64,000 nucleotides of DNA, taken from Corynebacterium kutscheri (GTDB lineage: Bacteria > Actinomycetota > Actinomycetes > Mycobacteriales > Mycobacteriaceae). Below, in pieces: positions 35,181 to 45,804 of this stretch. The stretch's first letter is position 1. Each line of letters opens with the position of its first letter. The stretch spans positions 1,302,001 through 1,366,000 of the forward strand of contig NZ_CP011312.1 of assembly GCF_000980835.1 (NCBI RefSeq), in the 5' to 3' direction. Both the position numbers and the translations under genes were made by a program. Below the pieces are notes generated by a model. It saw nothing but the letters and a program-made list of their open reading frames with translations, did not search any database and had not been told where the DNA came from.

Positions 35181-35352
35181 AAGCAATACTATCTTAAGAT
35201 TTATCCTTGTGCCATTTAGGCCGCAATCCTGCTATCTCTCAACACTTCTGTCTCAGATAAAAAACGCATTCATACAGCCACACGCACTGTATTTTGATAT
35301 AACTCATAGCGATAGAGTCTGTGCCATTGTCCAATAGCATTGTCTGCACATA
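35181..35352. promoter_or_regulatory. Promoter region of terC and ftsK 3' gap
   Basis: The terC promoter should be at the left edge (TAAGAT at 35191-35196, minus strand). The rest, up to the ftsK terminator, shows no gene and no clear element. Confidence 0.45.
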
Positions 35353-35380
35353 AGGCGACCACACATACCTGTGGTCGCCT
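35353..35380 (-). terminator. Hairpin after ftsK
   Basis: AGGCGACCACA (35353-35363) and TGTGGTCGCCT (35370-35380) form a perfect 11-bp stem with a six-base loop, 17 bases after the ftsK stop. No T-run follows on the minus strand, so it would be a U-poor terminator. Confidence 0.65.
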
Positions 35381-35396
35381 GATAATGTTTTATTTT

Positions 35397-38201
35397 CTAA
35401 AATGCAGAATTGGTTGGGTTATAGCTAGCCTGCACTGTCGTTGTTTCTTCATCCATAGGTTCCTCTTTCGGTGCATCAGCTGGATTAGCTCCCTTAATCA
35501 TCCACAAAATTGTTTCTAATTCCTCTGGTTTAACCAGGACTTCACGCGCCTTTGATCCTTCTGAGGGACCAACAACACCACGGGTTTCCATCAAATCCAT
35601 GAGTCGACCAGCTTTAGCGAAACCAACACGCAACTTACGCTGAAGCATTGAGGTAGAGCCTAATTGTGCCGTAACTACCAGTTCAACAGCTTGAAGGAGA
35701 TCATCCATATCTTTTCCGATATCGTCATCGATGTCTCGTTTAGTTTCAGTGGCTTTTTCTTCGGTGACGTTTTCAACGTATTCCGGCTCGCCTTGAGTCT
35801 TGGCTGCATCAACAACAGCCTGAATCTCTTCATCGCTTACATAGGCACCTTGAATACGAATTGGTCGCCCGCCCTGCGGAATAAATAATCCATCTCCCAT
35901 ACCAATGAGTTTTTCTGCCCCGGCTTGATCCAAAATCACTCGTGAGTCAGTCAAAGAACTAGTTGCAAACGCCAGTCGAGAAGGAACGTTGGTTTTAATC
36001 AAGCCAGTAACCACATCCACTGAAGGACGCTGCGTTGCTAGCACTAAGTGAATACCCGCTGCACGTGCCTTTTGGGTAATACGAACAATCGAATCTTCAA
36101 TTTCTTTTGGTGCGGTCATCATCAAATCGGCTAACTCGTCAACCACACACACAATATAAGGGTAACTGTGATACTCGCGTTGCGATCCAGCTGGAGTTTG
36201 AATCTCGCCAGCTTCAATTTTCCGGTTAAAATCCTTAATGTGGCGCACACGGGCTTGTTTCATATCCATGTAGCGCTGTTCCATTTCCTCAACCAACCAC
36301 TGCAATGCCGCAGCAGCTTTTTTAGGCTGAGTAATAATCGGGGTAATCAGGTGGGGTATTCCTTCATAGGGGGTTAACTCCACCATCTTTGGATCCACCA
36401 AAATTAACCGTACCTGCTCTGGGTTCGCCCGAGTAAGCAATGATACTAATAAAGAATTCACAAATGCAGACTTACCTGAGCCAGTTGAACCAGCCACCAA
36501 TAGGTGCGGCATCTTTTGTACCGAATGCGAGACAAAATCGCCCTCAATATCCTTGCCTAAACCAATCAGCATTGGGTCGGTATCGCCTACAGTTGCTGGA
36601 GCATTAAGTACATCACCTAAGCGCACCATTTCTCGATCAGTATTCGGCACTTCAATACCGACTGCCGATTTACCCGGAATTGGGGTAAGCAAACGAATAT
36701 TATCGGTAGCCACCGCATAGGCAAGGTTAGTTTGGAGGTTAGTAATTTTAGATACTTTCACTCCAGGACCAAGCTCTACTTCATAGCGGGTCACTGTCGG
36801 TCCCCGGCTAAAACCAGTGACATGCGCATCTACTTTAAATTCAGCAAACACATCGCTAATAGCTTCAATCATGCGCTGATTTGCTTCAGTTTCACCTTTA
36901 GGAGCCACACCCGGTACTAATAAGCCAGTACTAGGTAAATCATATTTCTTACCTGGCGTTTTATTTGGAATGTGGGTAGGTTTTTCCTGCGGGGTCTGGT
37001 TTTCAGTGACCGAGACAACCGGAGCAACCACTGGTGGAGCAACTGGATCAGGAACTGGTATTGCAGCTTTAACCTCACGTGCTTGCACAATTGCTTGTCG
37101 ACGGTGTTCGACCGCATCTGGTGCCGGTTGAGCAGCAGGGCGTTCAATAGCTACGGTTGGCTGGTAATCGTCGTCAAGTGGTGCTTCCAGAATAGCCTGC
37201 GTGCTAGCTTCTTGAGCTGGCTGAGTAGTTCGATTAAATAGACTTGGTGTTTCTACCCCGCTATCAAGCGGATAGTTCTCCGCTGGGGTTGTTCGGCGTG
37301 ACCTATTACGAGGTGCTGTAGTGCGCAATGGCGGAGCAGCTGGTGTGATTCCTGCACGATGATCAAGTTCTTGATCGACATCAGCATAGACATCATCACT
37401 ATCATCGTCGTATTCTTCTGGTCTGTGAATGAGCTCAACGATAGAATCATAAACTTCCCGGAAAGTAGTACCGGTTACGCGCTGAGCGCCATAAACAATA
37501 AGAATGACAAGTAATGGGATAGCAATATAGCTAGAAAAGCCAGCTGCTAACGGTCCACCAATATAAGCGCCAATAGCACCACCAGCTAATTTGCGCGCTT
37601 CCCAAGCAATAGGGGTACCAGCAAAAATATGCAACAAACCCAATACTGCCCCGCAAATAAGGGTAGCTCCGAAATACACTCCCCCACGCCTATGGTGTTC
37701 TGGTTGCAATCCCAGCATGAGTACACCAGCCCAGCCGACTAAAAATAATGGAACAATATAGGCACCAGCACCAACTACCACATGCACACCGGTAGCAATT
37801 GCATCACCTACTGGACCAGCGATATGAAACCACACTGATGAGCCGATAATAAATGCAAGCGCAATAAAAATAAGCGCAATAGTATCGTTGTGCGGTGAGC
37901 TATAGCTGCTTGTTTGTCCCTCTTCGTTCAGACCAGCTAAATCATCGTCGTAGTCTGATTCGTTTTTATGGGCAACTTTTCTAGTTACACTTCCCACAGC
38001 ATGCGCAGTAGCACCAAAAAGCTTATTCAATCCGCCGCCAACAGCACGAAAAGCGCTGCCGGTTCTTTCCTCAGAAGTATCGACAGCGCGTCGTGACGGG
38101 CTTGTTGGTGAAGCACTCTTTTTGCTTCGCCCATTAGGCCCACGGGTGTTCTTGCCGCGGGATGGGCGTGAGGATGAGGTGGAAGTGCTTCTGACAGTCA
38201 T
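35397..38201 (-). CDS. ftsK: DNA translocase FtsK
   Basis: FtsK moves DNA through the division septum and resolves chromosome dimers. The 934-residue protein has a basic Ser/Arg-rich N-terminus, four membrane segments (about residues 110-240), an acidic and Pro/Thr-rich linker (about 265-420), and the motor: Walker A GSTGSGKS at about 567-574, Walker [13 protein letters not shown] near 690, and the C-terminal winged gamma domain ([34 protein letters not shown]) that reads KOPS sites. All key motifs are intact. It is followed by the riboswitch region of terC and preceded by a 76-base gap. Confidence 0.97.
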   Translation of the reverse strand: MTVRSTSTSSSRPSRGKNTRGPNGRSKKSASPTSPSRRAVDTSEERTGSAFRAVGGGLNKLFGATAHAVGSVTRKVAHKNESDYDDDLAGLNEEGQTSSYSSPHNDTIALIFIALAFIIGSSVWFHIAGPVGDAIATGVHVVVGAGAYIVPLFLVGWAGVLMLGLQPEHHRRGGVYFGATLICGAVLGLLHIFAGTPIAWEARKLAGGAIGAYIGGPLAAGFSSYIAIPLLVILIVYGAQRVTGTTFREVYDSIVELIHRPEEYDDDSDDVYADVDQELDHRAGITPAAPPLRTTAPRNRSRRTTPAENYPLDSGVETPSLFNRTTQPAQEASTQAILEAPLDDDYQPTVAIERPAAQPAPDAVEHRRQAIVQAREVKAAIPVPDPVAPPVVAPVVSVTENQTPQEKPTHIPNKTPGKKYDLPSTGLLVPGVAPKGETEANQRMIEAISDVFAEFKVDAHVTGFSRGPTVTRYEVELGPGVKVSKITNLQTNLAYAVATDNIRLLTPIPGKSAVGIEVPNTDREMVRLGDVLNAPATVGDTDPMLIGLGKDIEGDFVSHSVQKMPHLLVAGSTGSGKSAFVNSLLVSLLTRANPEQVRLILVDPKMVELTPYEGIPHLITPIITQPKKAAAALQWLVEEMEQRYMDMKQARVRHIKDFNRKIEAGEIQTPAGSQREYHSYPYIVCVVDELADLMMTAPKEIEDSIVRITQKARAAGIHLVLATQRPSVDVVTGLIKTNVPSRLAFATSSLTDSRVILDQAGAEKLIGMGDGLFIPQGGRPIRIQGAYVSDEEIQAVVDAAKTQGEPEYVENVTEEKATETKRDIDDDIGKDMDDLLQAVELVVTAQLGSTSMLQRKLRVGFAKAGRLMDLMETRGVVGPSEGSKAREVLVKPEELETILWMIKGANPADAPKEEPMDEETTTVQASYNPTNSAF

Positions 38202-38277
38202 GCCCTACAGCATAGACTCATCATTCACATTCATCACATCCGAAACACGATTTACCTAAATTAAAAATCAGTCAAGT

Positions 38278-38886
38278 TTATACACTTGAAAGTTTTAGCT
38301 CTTCAGTGTTTCCTAAAACTTCCACCTCAGCTGCCTTCCGACCAAATAGCCACAATAAAATCTCGCCAATATGACCACGCAGAATAACAACCGCATCGCC
38401 TTTATCGGCAACACCCCGACGATCATAAGCAACAAAACGTGGATAGCCTACCGGTTCACATACCACGGGCGTATTGGTTCCTCGCAATAACATTTTTGCA
38501 CTACGCCGCACGAGTTGAAGCAGCTCCAATTCATCAGTACGAGAAAATTGCCGGGGTTGCCAACAACTACCACCACGAAGTAAATCTTCATGATGGACAA
38601 AATGTTCTGCAGCATTAATCCACTTATCCCCTACTGGAGAACCAGCTGCCCATTTTTCAACAAGCTCAGCAAAATCACATGCTTTAGCTTGCGCGCAGGC
38701 AGCGTGATAACGCGCCGACAGCATTGGCACAAACATTCCTAATGCAGCTAATCGGTTATTTTCACGCACATAAAGGTGCACAAGAAGATCATGGGCATTC
38801 CAGCCCTCGCACAATGTGGGTGCAGCCGGACCTAGCAGACGAAGCGTGTCTGCCAAGCCGGCGCGCTCAGTAACGGAAAGACTCAC
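38278..38886 (-). CDS. TIGR03085 DinB-like metal-binding protein
   Basis: A 202-residue member of the DinB/YfiT-like four-helix superfamily, subgroup TIGR03085, related to mycothiol-dependent maleylpyruvate isomerases. The pattern LCEGWNAHDLLVHLYVREN with its His, and AAEHFVHHEDLLRG with two further His, are the likely metal ligands. Mycothiol is the actinobacterial thiol, so a mycothiol-dependent role is possible, but the reaction is unknown. The GTG start overlaps the RNase J stop as GTGA, so it is translated with rnj. Confidence 0.82.
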   Translation of the reverse strand: MSLSVTERAGLADTLRLLGPAAPTLCEGWNAHDLLVHLYVRENNRLAALGMFVPMLSARYHAACAQAKACDFAELVEKWAAGSPVGDKWINAAEHFVHHEDLLRGGSCWQPRQFSRTDELELLQLVRRSAKMLLRGTNTPVVCEPVGYPRFVAYDRRGVADKGDAVVILRGHIGEILLWLFGRKAAEVEVLGNTEELKLSSV

Positions 38887-40841
38887 AATGACTCGCGTGT
38901 TGCTCGAATATCATCATCGGAGAAATTCACGTTATCACTAGTCATTGGGATAACAGTCGGCATAATCATTGGCTTACGACGCCACGTTTGCTCAATAAAA
39001 CGAGAAATCTTACGACGTAGATGACCCACCATACGATAAGGATCATTCTCGCCTTCCGCAGCCAAATCATTCATGGTGCTCTCTACTAGATCGGTAACCT
39101 GAGGCATCATAGCAACAGCATCTTCGGAGAAACCACGTGCTTGTACGGTTGGACGCTCTAATAATCGACCGGTTCGGTTATCAATAACCGCAGTAATCGA
39201 AACTAAGCCGCCTTCGCCAAGCGAAGTACGTTCTTCAAGCACCTCAGCATCGATATCACCCATAGTTGAACCATCCACATAGAGATGTCCCACTGGAATC
39301 TGGCCAACCACACGAGCACGACCATCGATAAGATCCACAACGACACCATTTTGCGCTAGTACCACGCGATCAGGATCAACGCCGGTAGAAATGGCTAATT
39401 CTTTATTTGCGCGCAAATGACGCCACTCACCGTGTACTGGCATAGCATTTGTTGGTCGGGCAGCGTTATAGAGGAACAATAATTCACCAGAATAACCATG
39501 GCCAGAGGTATGTACTTTAGCCTCGCGACCAGTGATAACGGTAGCTCCAATTTGAGCAAGCATATTAATGACACCAAAAACAGCTTCTTCGTTACCTGGT
39601 ACCAAAGAGGAACTTAAGATAATGAGGTCACCATCACGAACAGTAATATGTCGATGCTCACGCCGAGCCATCCGCGAAAGTGCAGCCATTGGCTCGCCCT
39701 GGGTACCGGTGGTAATCAACATAACGCGATGAGGTGCTAACTTAGCTGCCTCATCCATGGTGATAATTGTACCTTTAGGAGCGCGCAAATAACCCATCTT
39801 TTCCGCAATATCCATATTGCGGATCATCGACCGACCGTTAAACGCAACCTTACGCCCTGCAGCCACAGCAGCATCAACTGCTGCTTGCACACGGTAAACA
39901 TTGGAGGCAAAGGAAGCTAAGATAACCCGCTTCTTGGCATCGCGAACCAAGCGTTTGAGAGTAGGTGCAATTTCTGATTCAGAACCAGAGACACCTGGTG
40001 TCGTAGCATTAGTGGAATCACAAAGCAGCAGATCTACACCTTCATCACCAAAACGCGATAGTGCAGGAAGATCGGTAGGACGACCATCAGTAGGTGTTTG
40101 ATCAAGCTTGATATCGCCAGTGTGAATTACCAGACCAGCACCAGTTTTAATGGCCAGGCCAAGGCAATCCGGTATGGAGTGATTAACCGCCCAGAAACGC
40201 ACGTTGAAAGGTCCACGATCAATATTGGACTTTTCATCAACTTCGATTAGTTTTGGCCGCTGACGATGTTCTTTACATTTAGCATCGATCAATGCCAATG
40301 TGAACTTCGAGGCGATAATCGGAATATCATCACGCAGTTTTAATAACCATGGAATAGCACCAATATGATCCTCATGTCCGTGAGTAACTACCAATGCTTC
40401 TACTCGGTGCATTTGGTCTTCGATAGGACCAAAATCAGGCAAAATTAAATCCACGCCTGGCTCACCTGAAGATGGGAAGAGTACGCCACAGTCCACAATA
40501 AGCAAACGGTTGTTGTACTCAAAGATCGTCATATTACGACCGATCTCCGAAACACCACCAAGAGCGTAAATACGCAAACCATTACGAGGGGCTTTAGGTG
40601 GTTCAGGCAACCTCTCGGTGAGGTCAACACCTTGCATCGACTTCACAACGTTGCGACGATTACGGTTTTCACTATTTCCGCCCGCATTACCACGGCCATT
40701 GCGGCGGCGACGGGGGTTATTGTTACGAGATTTTGTCTCAGTTTTGTTTTCCGCTACTGATCGGAAAACAGGTGACTCAGCAGTCTCCGGTGGACCAGCC
40801 TTACGGGTGACCTTCCGGGCACGACTACGGGGTTCAGTCAT
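38883..40841 (-). CDS. rnj: Ribonuclease J
   Basis: Metallo-beta-lactamase/beta-CASP ribonuclease with endo- and 5' exonuclease activity for RNA maturation and decay. The 652 residues include an Arg/Asn/Gly-rich N-terminal extension of about 80 residues, the catalytic HGHEDHIG at about 153-160 with further ligands (AVNHSIPD, IHTGDIKLD), the beta-CASP region (LASFASNVYRVQAAVDAA; TTGTQGEPMAALSRMA), and the end motif HTSGHGYSGELL. It abuts dapA with no gap (dapA stop directly before the rnj start) and is coupled to the TIGR03085 gene. In C. glutamicum rnj is also downstream of dapA. Confidence 0.97.
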   Translation of the reverse strand: MTEPRSRARKVTRKAGPPETAESPVFRSVAENKTETKSRNNNPRRRRNGRGNAGGNSENRNRRNVVKSMQGVDLTERLPEPPKAPRNGLRIYALGGVSEIGRNMTIFEYNNRLLIVDCGVLFPSSGEPGVDLILPDFGPIEDQMHRVEALVVTHGHEDHIGAIPWLLKLRDDIPIIASKFTLALIDAKCKEHRQRPKLIEVDEKSNIDRGPFNVRFWAVNHSIPDCLGLAIKTGAGLVIHTGDIKLDQTPTDGRPTDLPALSRFGDEGVDLLLCDSTNATTPGVSGSESEIAPTLKRLVRDAKKRVILASFASNVYRVQAAVDAAVAAGRKVAFNGRSMIRNMDIAEKMGYLRAPKGTIITMDEAAKLAPHRVMLITTGTQGEPMAALSRMARREHRHITVRDGDLIILSSSLVPGNEEAVFGVINMLAQIGATVITGREAKVHTSGHGYSGELLFLYNAARPTNAMPVHGEWRHLRANKELAISTGVDPDRVVLAQNGVVVDLIDGRARVVGQIPVGHLYVDGSTMGDIDAEVLEERTSLGEGGLVSITAVIDNRTGRLLERPTVQARGFSEDAVAMMPQVTDLVESTMNDLAAEGENDPYRMVGHLRRKISRFIEQTWRRKPMIMPTVIPMTSDNVNFSDDDIRATRESL

Positions 40842-41747
40842 TTATAAAACTCCAGCTTTTTCTAGATCACGTCGGAGCTCTTCTAACTGCTTCTCATTAG
40901 GTTTAATAATAGGCAGCCGAGGATCACCGACTTCAATGCCCTGCATTCGCAGAGCAGCTTTAGCGAAGCTCACCCCACCCAGACGAGCCTGAGCAGAGGT
41001 AAGCGATGTCAATTGGGCATTGATAGCACGGGCGGCATCAAGTGTCCCAGAAGCAAAGTGCGTATACATTTCACGCAATAGTTGTGGCGCAACGTGTCCT
41101 ATCACTGAGATAAAACCGGTTGCCCCCACGCTTAACCACGGCAAGTTAAGCGGATCGTCGCCAGAATACCAAGCTAAACCTGTTTCACAAATTAAACTGG
41201 TGGCTTCTGCAATATTTCCTTTGGCATCTTTTACCGCTTTAACGGTATCAATCTCAGCTAATCGACGCATGGTATCTGGTTCGATAGGAATAACAGAACG
41301 CGGCGGAATATCATAAACACATACCGGAAGCTCTGTAGCATGTGCTATAGCATAAAAGTGCTGGTAAATACCTTCTTGACTCGGTTTTGAATAGTAAGGA
41401 GTTACTACCAAAAGCGCGTCTGCTCCAGCCTGAGCTACACACTGTGCTAAATCAACCGAAGTAGCAGTGTTGTTAGTGCCTGCACCAACAACAATTTTTG
41501 CGCGTTCTCCAACTGCCGCTTTCACGGCTTTGAGCAAATCTAACTTCTCTTTTTTGGTTGTAGTCGGTGCTTCACCTGTGGTACCAGAAAGCACTAAAGA
41601 ATCAACACCATGATCAACCAGGTGAGCTGCAAGCTTCACCGAGGCATCAATATCAAGCTTACCAGCGACATCAAAAGGAGTAACCATTGCTACAGAAATG
41701 GTGCCAAAATACTCAGATCCGCGGGTTGCTAAATAATCTGTGCTCAT
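40842..41747 (-). CDS. dapA: 4-hydroxy-tetrahydrodipicolinate synthase
   Basis: DapA condenses pyruvate with aspartate semialdehyde, the first lysine/meso-DAP step. The 301-residue TIM barrel has [14 protein letters not shown], the Tyr in [13 protein letters not shown], the Schiff-base Lys in VKDAKGN and IPPRSVIPI. The open frame extends nine codons upstream to a GTG without ribosome binding site; ATG 41747 gives 301 residues, equal to the C. glutamicum enzyme. rnj starts on the next base after its stop. It forms a minus-strand cluster with thyX and dapB. Confidence 0.97.
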   Translation of the reverse strand: MSTDYLATRGSEYFGTISVAMVTPFDVAGKLDIDASVKLAAHLVDHGVDSLVLSGTTGEAPTTTKKEKLDLLKAVKAAVGERAKIVVGAGTNNTATSVDLAQCVAQAGADALLVVTPYYSKPSQEGIYQHFYAIAHATELPVCVYDIPPRSVIPIEPDTMRRLAEIDTVKAVKDAKGNIAEATSLICETGLAWYSGDDPLNLPWLSVGATGFISVIGHVAPQLLREMYTHFASGTLDAARAINAQLTSLTSAQARLGGVSFAKAALRMQGIEVGDPRLPIIKPNEKQLEELRRDLEKAGVL

Positions 41748-41806
41748 AAAAGTCAGGTTACCTGCTTCTTGCACCAGGGATGGAATTGACCCCGATAAAC
41801 TAACTC

Positions 41807-42558
41807 TTAAAAATCTATTGCATAAGGACTTAAGGCCATTTCACTGCCATCTGCAAGCTGGGTGATTTCAAAATCATCAAAAACTGCGGGTGCTTGTTTT
41901 TGTAAAATTTTCAAGCACTCAACAGCAATGCGACGAATTTCTATCTCGGTGTGCTCAGTAGCTCGCATACTAATAAAATGACGCCACGTGCGGAAATTAC
42001 CAGTAACTACCATCCGTGATTCCATTGCCATAGGCAAAATAGCTCGCGCGGCCTGATATATCTGCTTTTTACGCAGAAGCGCATTAGTTTCCGCTACAAG
42101 GTGCTCATCAAGTGATGTTAGTAACTCATTATAAACAAAGCGAGATTCGTCAACTGCTCGTAAAAAGAGTCTTTTCAGTTGCTCATCACCATCAATAAGC
42201 TCTGGAATAACCACCGGCTGATTATCATGCGAAACAAAGCGCTGACTTAATTGTGAGAAAGAAAAATGCCGATGTTGCATAAACTCATGAGCTGCCAAAC
42301 GCGATACGCCACGCAAATACATTGTGGCACTCGCGTGTTCAAGTAATGCTAAATGGCCAACCTCCATAAGCTGCTGAATATAACTAGCATTCACTTGCGT
42401 ACGCGGATTCGGTTTATCAAAGGTTTCATAGCATGCACGCCCAGCAAACTCGATAAGTGCCTCTGAACCATCAGCATCGGTTTGCCATTGAATATCCGTC
42501 GGCAAGCGAAAATCTGTCGCAGCAATGAGTTCAACCAATAATTTCGATTGAATAGTCA

Positions 42559-42559
<1 letters not shown>
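41807..42559 (-). CDS. thyX: Flavin-dependent thymidylate synthase
   Basis: ThyX makes dTMP from dUMP using FAD and methylenetetrahydrofolate. The 250-residue protein has the ThyX motif region [15 protein letters not shown] at about residues 95-109, with the Arg/Ser binding residues, and [21 protein letters not shown] near the C-terminus. Its ATG overlaps the last base of the dapB stop (TAATG), so translation is coupled. The dapB-thyX-dapA order is conserved in corynebacteria and mycobacteria. Confidence 0.97.
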
Positions 42560-43329
<770 letters not shown>

Positions 43330-43456
43330 TTACTTCCTAAAAGTGTAGCGAAATCTTATAAACATTCAGGGTTTCCCCAGTAACAAGGCCTATACGCTGT
43401 GTTACCATGGGGCAGATTATTTTAAGAAAGAATAATAAATTCGAAAGGAATTCAAT

Positions 43457-45115
43457 ATGTCAGCCCTTGTGGCCAATAAAAAGAAAGCCCTGGTTATTAC
43501 AGCAATAGCCATCGGCTCTATCATTGCTCTTTTTGCTGCATTCTCTTTCGTGCGTTCTTTCTTTGGCAGCTCAGTCAATATTTTACAAGCAAGCGACTAT
43601 ACCGAAATTGGTACTGGTGAATCCACTAGCCGGGTAACCCTTGAATCTACCGTTGAACCTGCTAAAACTGCCACATTATATACTCATCTCACTGGTCCAG
43701 TTTCCTCCCTAGCAGTCAAAGTTGGCGACAATGTAACTACTTCGCAGCTTCTTGCCACCATTGACACTTCTACTGCTGAGCGCGAACTGAGTGCACAACA
43801 AGCTAGTCAAGCTCAAGCACTTGCCCAAGCCTTAGGTCAAGCAGAGCAAGCACAGTTGCAATTAGATCAATATCGTGAACAGCTAGCCGCTGGTTATAAC
43901 AGTGGTATTAACTCTGCACAATCTGGAATTCGTACCGCTTCTGAGGCCTATGACAAAGCTCAGCGTACTTTTGAAAATAAGCTCCGCGACGCTAATACCG
44001 GCAATGACACCAACTTACGACAACAAGGTGCTACCCTGGCAACCGCACGCGATCAATTAATTACTGCCACCTTAGATGTTGTCCGTCAAGGTGCAAATGC
44101 AGGTTTTGCCCTCACTGGTGGAACCAACAATGATAATCAAACTCAAGAAAACACTAACCAAGATCAAGCAGTACTCAACTCTGGTTTAGCTACTGCCGAT
44201 TCGGTTAATCGACTCAATGCTAGCGTTCGTGGCCTCAATGAAGCACAAACTGCTTACAATGAATCTCTACTTGCTATTGATCGTGAACTTGCCGAAGCCC
44301 AGCAGCAAGTAGCTAGTGCCTATGAGGCTCGTCGGGAAGCAGAAACTACTGCTGCCGCTGCTGATTTTAGCTCCCAACAACAACTTCAAAGCTACCAAAG
44401 TGCTGCTGACCAGGCATGGCGCAGTGCTAATACCTCTGATGCTGCGGCAGCAAATACTATCAACCGTCTGCGTCTTGATATTAACTCCTCAGAAATTCGG
44501 GCCCCATTTTCTGGCATAGTTACTGATATCCAAGCTGAACAGGGCAAACCAGCCTCCGGTTCCCTGATTACCGTTGGTGATGACTCCACGATCAAGCTCA
44601 GCGCTAAGCTCAAAGAATCAGATTTAGCAAAGGTAAAAGTTGGTGACCAGGTTAGCTTTACTACCCCGGCAACCGGCAATCAAGAATTCACCGGTCGTGT
44701 TTCTTTGATCTCCCCCGTTGCTGTACACAAGCCAGCTAGCTCTGATTCCTCTTCTTCCTCATCATCGGCAAAACCTACCTTCCCAATCGAAATTGAAGTA
44801 ACCGGTAATAAAGAAGGTTTACGTATCGGTAGCTCGGCAAAAACACGTATCACCGGGGAGAGTACAAAACAACCTATTAGTGTGCCAACAAAAGCTATTT
44901 ATGAAGACAGTGGCACAACCAAGGTGCTTGTCGCTGAAACATCAGAAGGCAACACTATGACTATTGCTGAGCGTGAAGTAAAAACTGGTGCTGCAGAGGG
45001 TACCCATACTGTTATTACTTCCGGGCTTAAAGAAGGCGATCGAGTACTCAACAATGCTGAAACACATCGCACTCAAATTGGTAAGCAGGTCTTTAGCCCA
45101 ACGGTGACGCAATAA
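43457..45115 (+). CDS. Efflux periplasmic-adaptor (MacA/HlyD-like) protein
   Basis: A 552-residue membrane-fusion-type adaptor. One N-terminal membrane segment (about residues 11-33, ALVITAIAIGSIIALFAAFSF) anchors it outside. Then come the barrel-sandwich half (VEPAKTATLYTHLTGPVSSLAVKVGDNVTTSQLLATID), a long Gln/Ala-rich coiled-coil hairpin (about 110-345), the second half-motif (RLDINSSEIRAPFSGIVTDIQAEQGKPA), a beta-barrel and a Ser-rich loop (SSDSSSSSSSAK) near 430. Its stop overlaps the ATPase start by one base. With the next two genes it forms a MacAB-type exporter; the cargo is unknown. Confidence 0.9.
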   Translation: MSALVANKKKALVITAIAIGSIIALFAAFSFVRSFFGSSVNILQASDYTEIGTGESTSRVTLESTVEPAKTATLYTHLTGPVSSLAVKVGDNVTTSQLLATIDTSTAERELSAQQASQAQALAQALGQAEQAQLQLDQYREQLAAGYNSGINSAQSGIRTASEAYDKAQRTFENKLRDANTGNDTNLRQQGATLATARDQLITATLDVVRQGANAGFALTGGTNNDNQTQENTNQDQAVLNSGLATADSVNRLNASVRGLNEAQTAYNESLLAIDRELAEAQQQVASAYEARREAETTAAAADFSSQQQLQSYQSAADQAWRSANTSDAAAANTINRLRLDINSSEIRAPFSGIVTDIQAEQGKPASGSLITVGDDSTIKLSAKLKESDLAKVKVGDQVSFTTPATGNQEFTGRVSLISPVAVHKPASSDSSSSSSSAKPTFPIEIEVTGNKEGLRIGSSAKTRITGESTKQPISVPTKAIYEDSGTTKVLVAETSEGNTMTIAEREVKTGAAEGTHTVITSGLKEGDRVLNNAETHRTQIGKQVFSPTVTQ

Positions 45116-45804
45116 TGGAAGAACTTATTAAACTCAATGGGATCACCAAGACATTTAATATTGGCACCCCCGGTGAAATTACCATTCTGCCCAATGTGAA
45201 CCTCAATGTTTTAACTGGTGAGTTTCTCGCTGTTGTTGGTGCTTCTGGTTCTGGTAAATCAACCCTGATGAATATCATCGGCATGCTTGATCGACCAACT
45301 CAAGGAGAGTACTACTTTGCCGATGAAAATGTACTTGCGCTTGACGACGATCAACTAGCAAATCACCGCAGCCAAAATATTGGTTTTGTCTTCCAAAACT
45401 TTAACCTTATTGGCCGGATCTCTGCGCAAGAAAACGTGGCTATGCCCATGATGTACACCGGTATGGGGCGTAAACAACGTATGCAGCGTGCTGCAGAATT
45501 ACTTGCTCAGGTTGGTATGGCAGACCGGATGACCCATACCCCGGCAGAACTATCTGGTGGACAAAAACAGCGAGTAGCTATTGCACGTGCGCTCGCTAAT
45601 GATCCTAAATTATTGCTTGCCGACGAGCCTACCGGTGCTCTCGATTCCTCTACCGGCCGCATGGTTATGGATCTTTTCCACGATCTCAACCGTGATCTAG
45701 GTAAAACTATTGTCTTTATTACTCACAATCCTGAGCTTGCTGCGGAAACTTCTCGAACAGTCACTATGGTCGATGGACATTTACAAGAGGGAGCGCTGAT
45801 ATGA
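45115..45804 (+). CDS. MacB-type ABC transporter ATP-binding protein
   Basis: A 229-residue ABC ATPase of the LolD/MacB class. Walker A GASGSGKST, the Q-loop region VFQNFNLIGRISAQENVAMPMMY typical of this class, signature LSGGQKQRVAIARAL, Walker B LLLADEPTGALDS and H-loop ITHN are intact. It overlaps the adaptor gene by one base and the permease gene by four (ATGA), so the three subunits are made together. Confidence 0.95.
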   Translation: MEELIKLNGITKTFNIGTPGEITILPNVNLNVLTGEFLAVVGASGSGKSTLMNIIGMLDRPTQGEYYFADENVLALDDDQLANHRSQNIGFVFQNFNLIGRISAQENVAMPMMYTGMGRKQRMQRAAELLAQVGMADRMTHTPAELSGGQKQRVAIARALANDPKLLLADEPTGALDSSTGRMVMDLFHDLNRDLGKTIVFITHNPELAAETSRTVTMVDGHLQEGALI

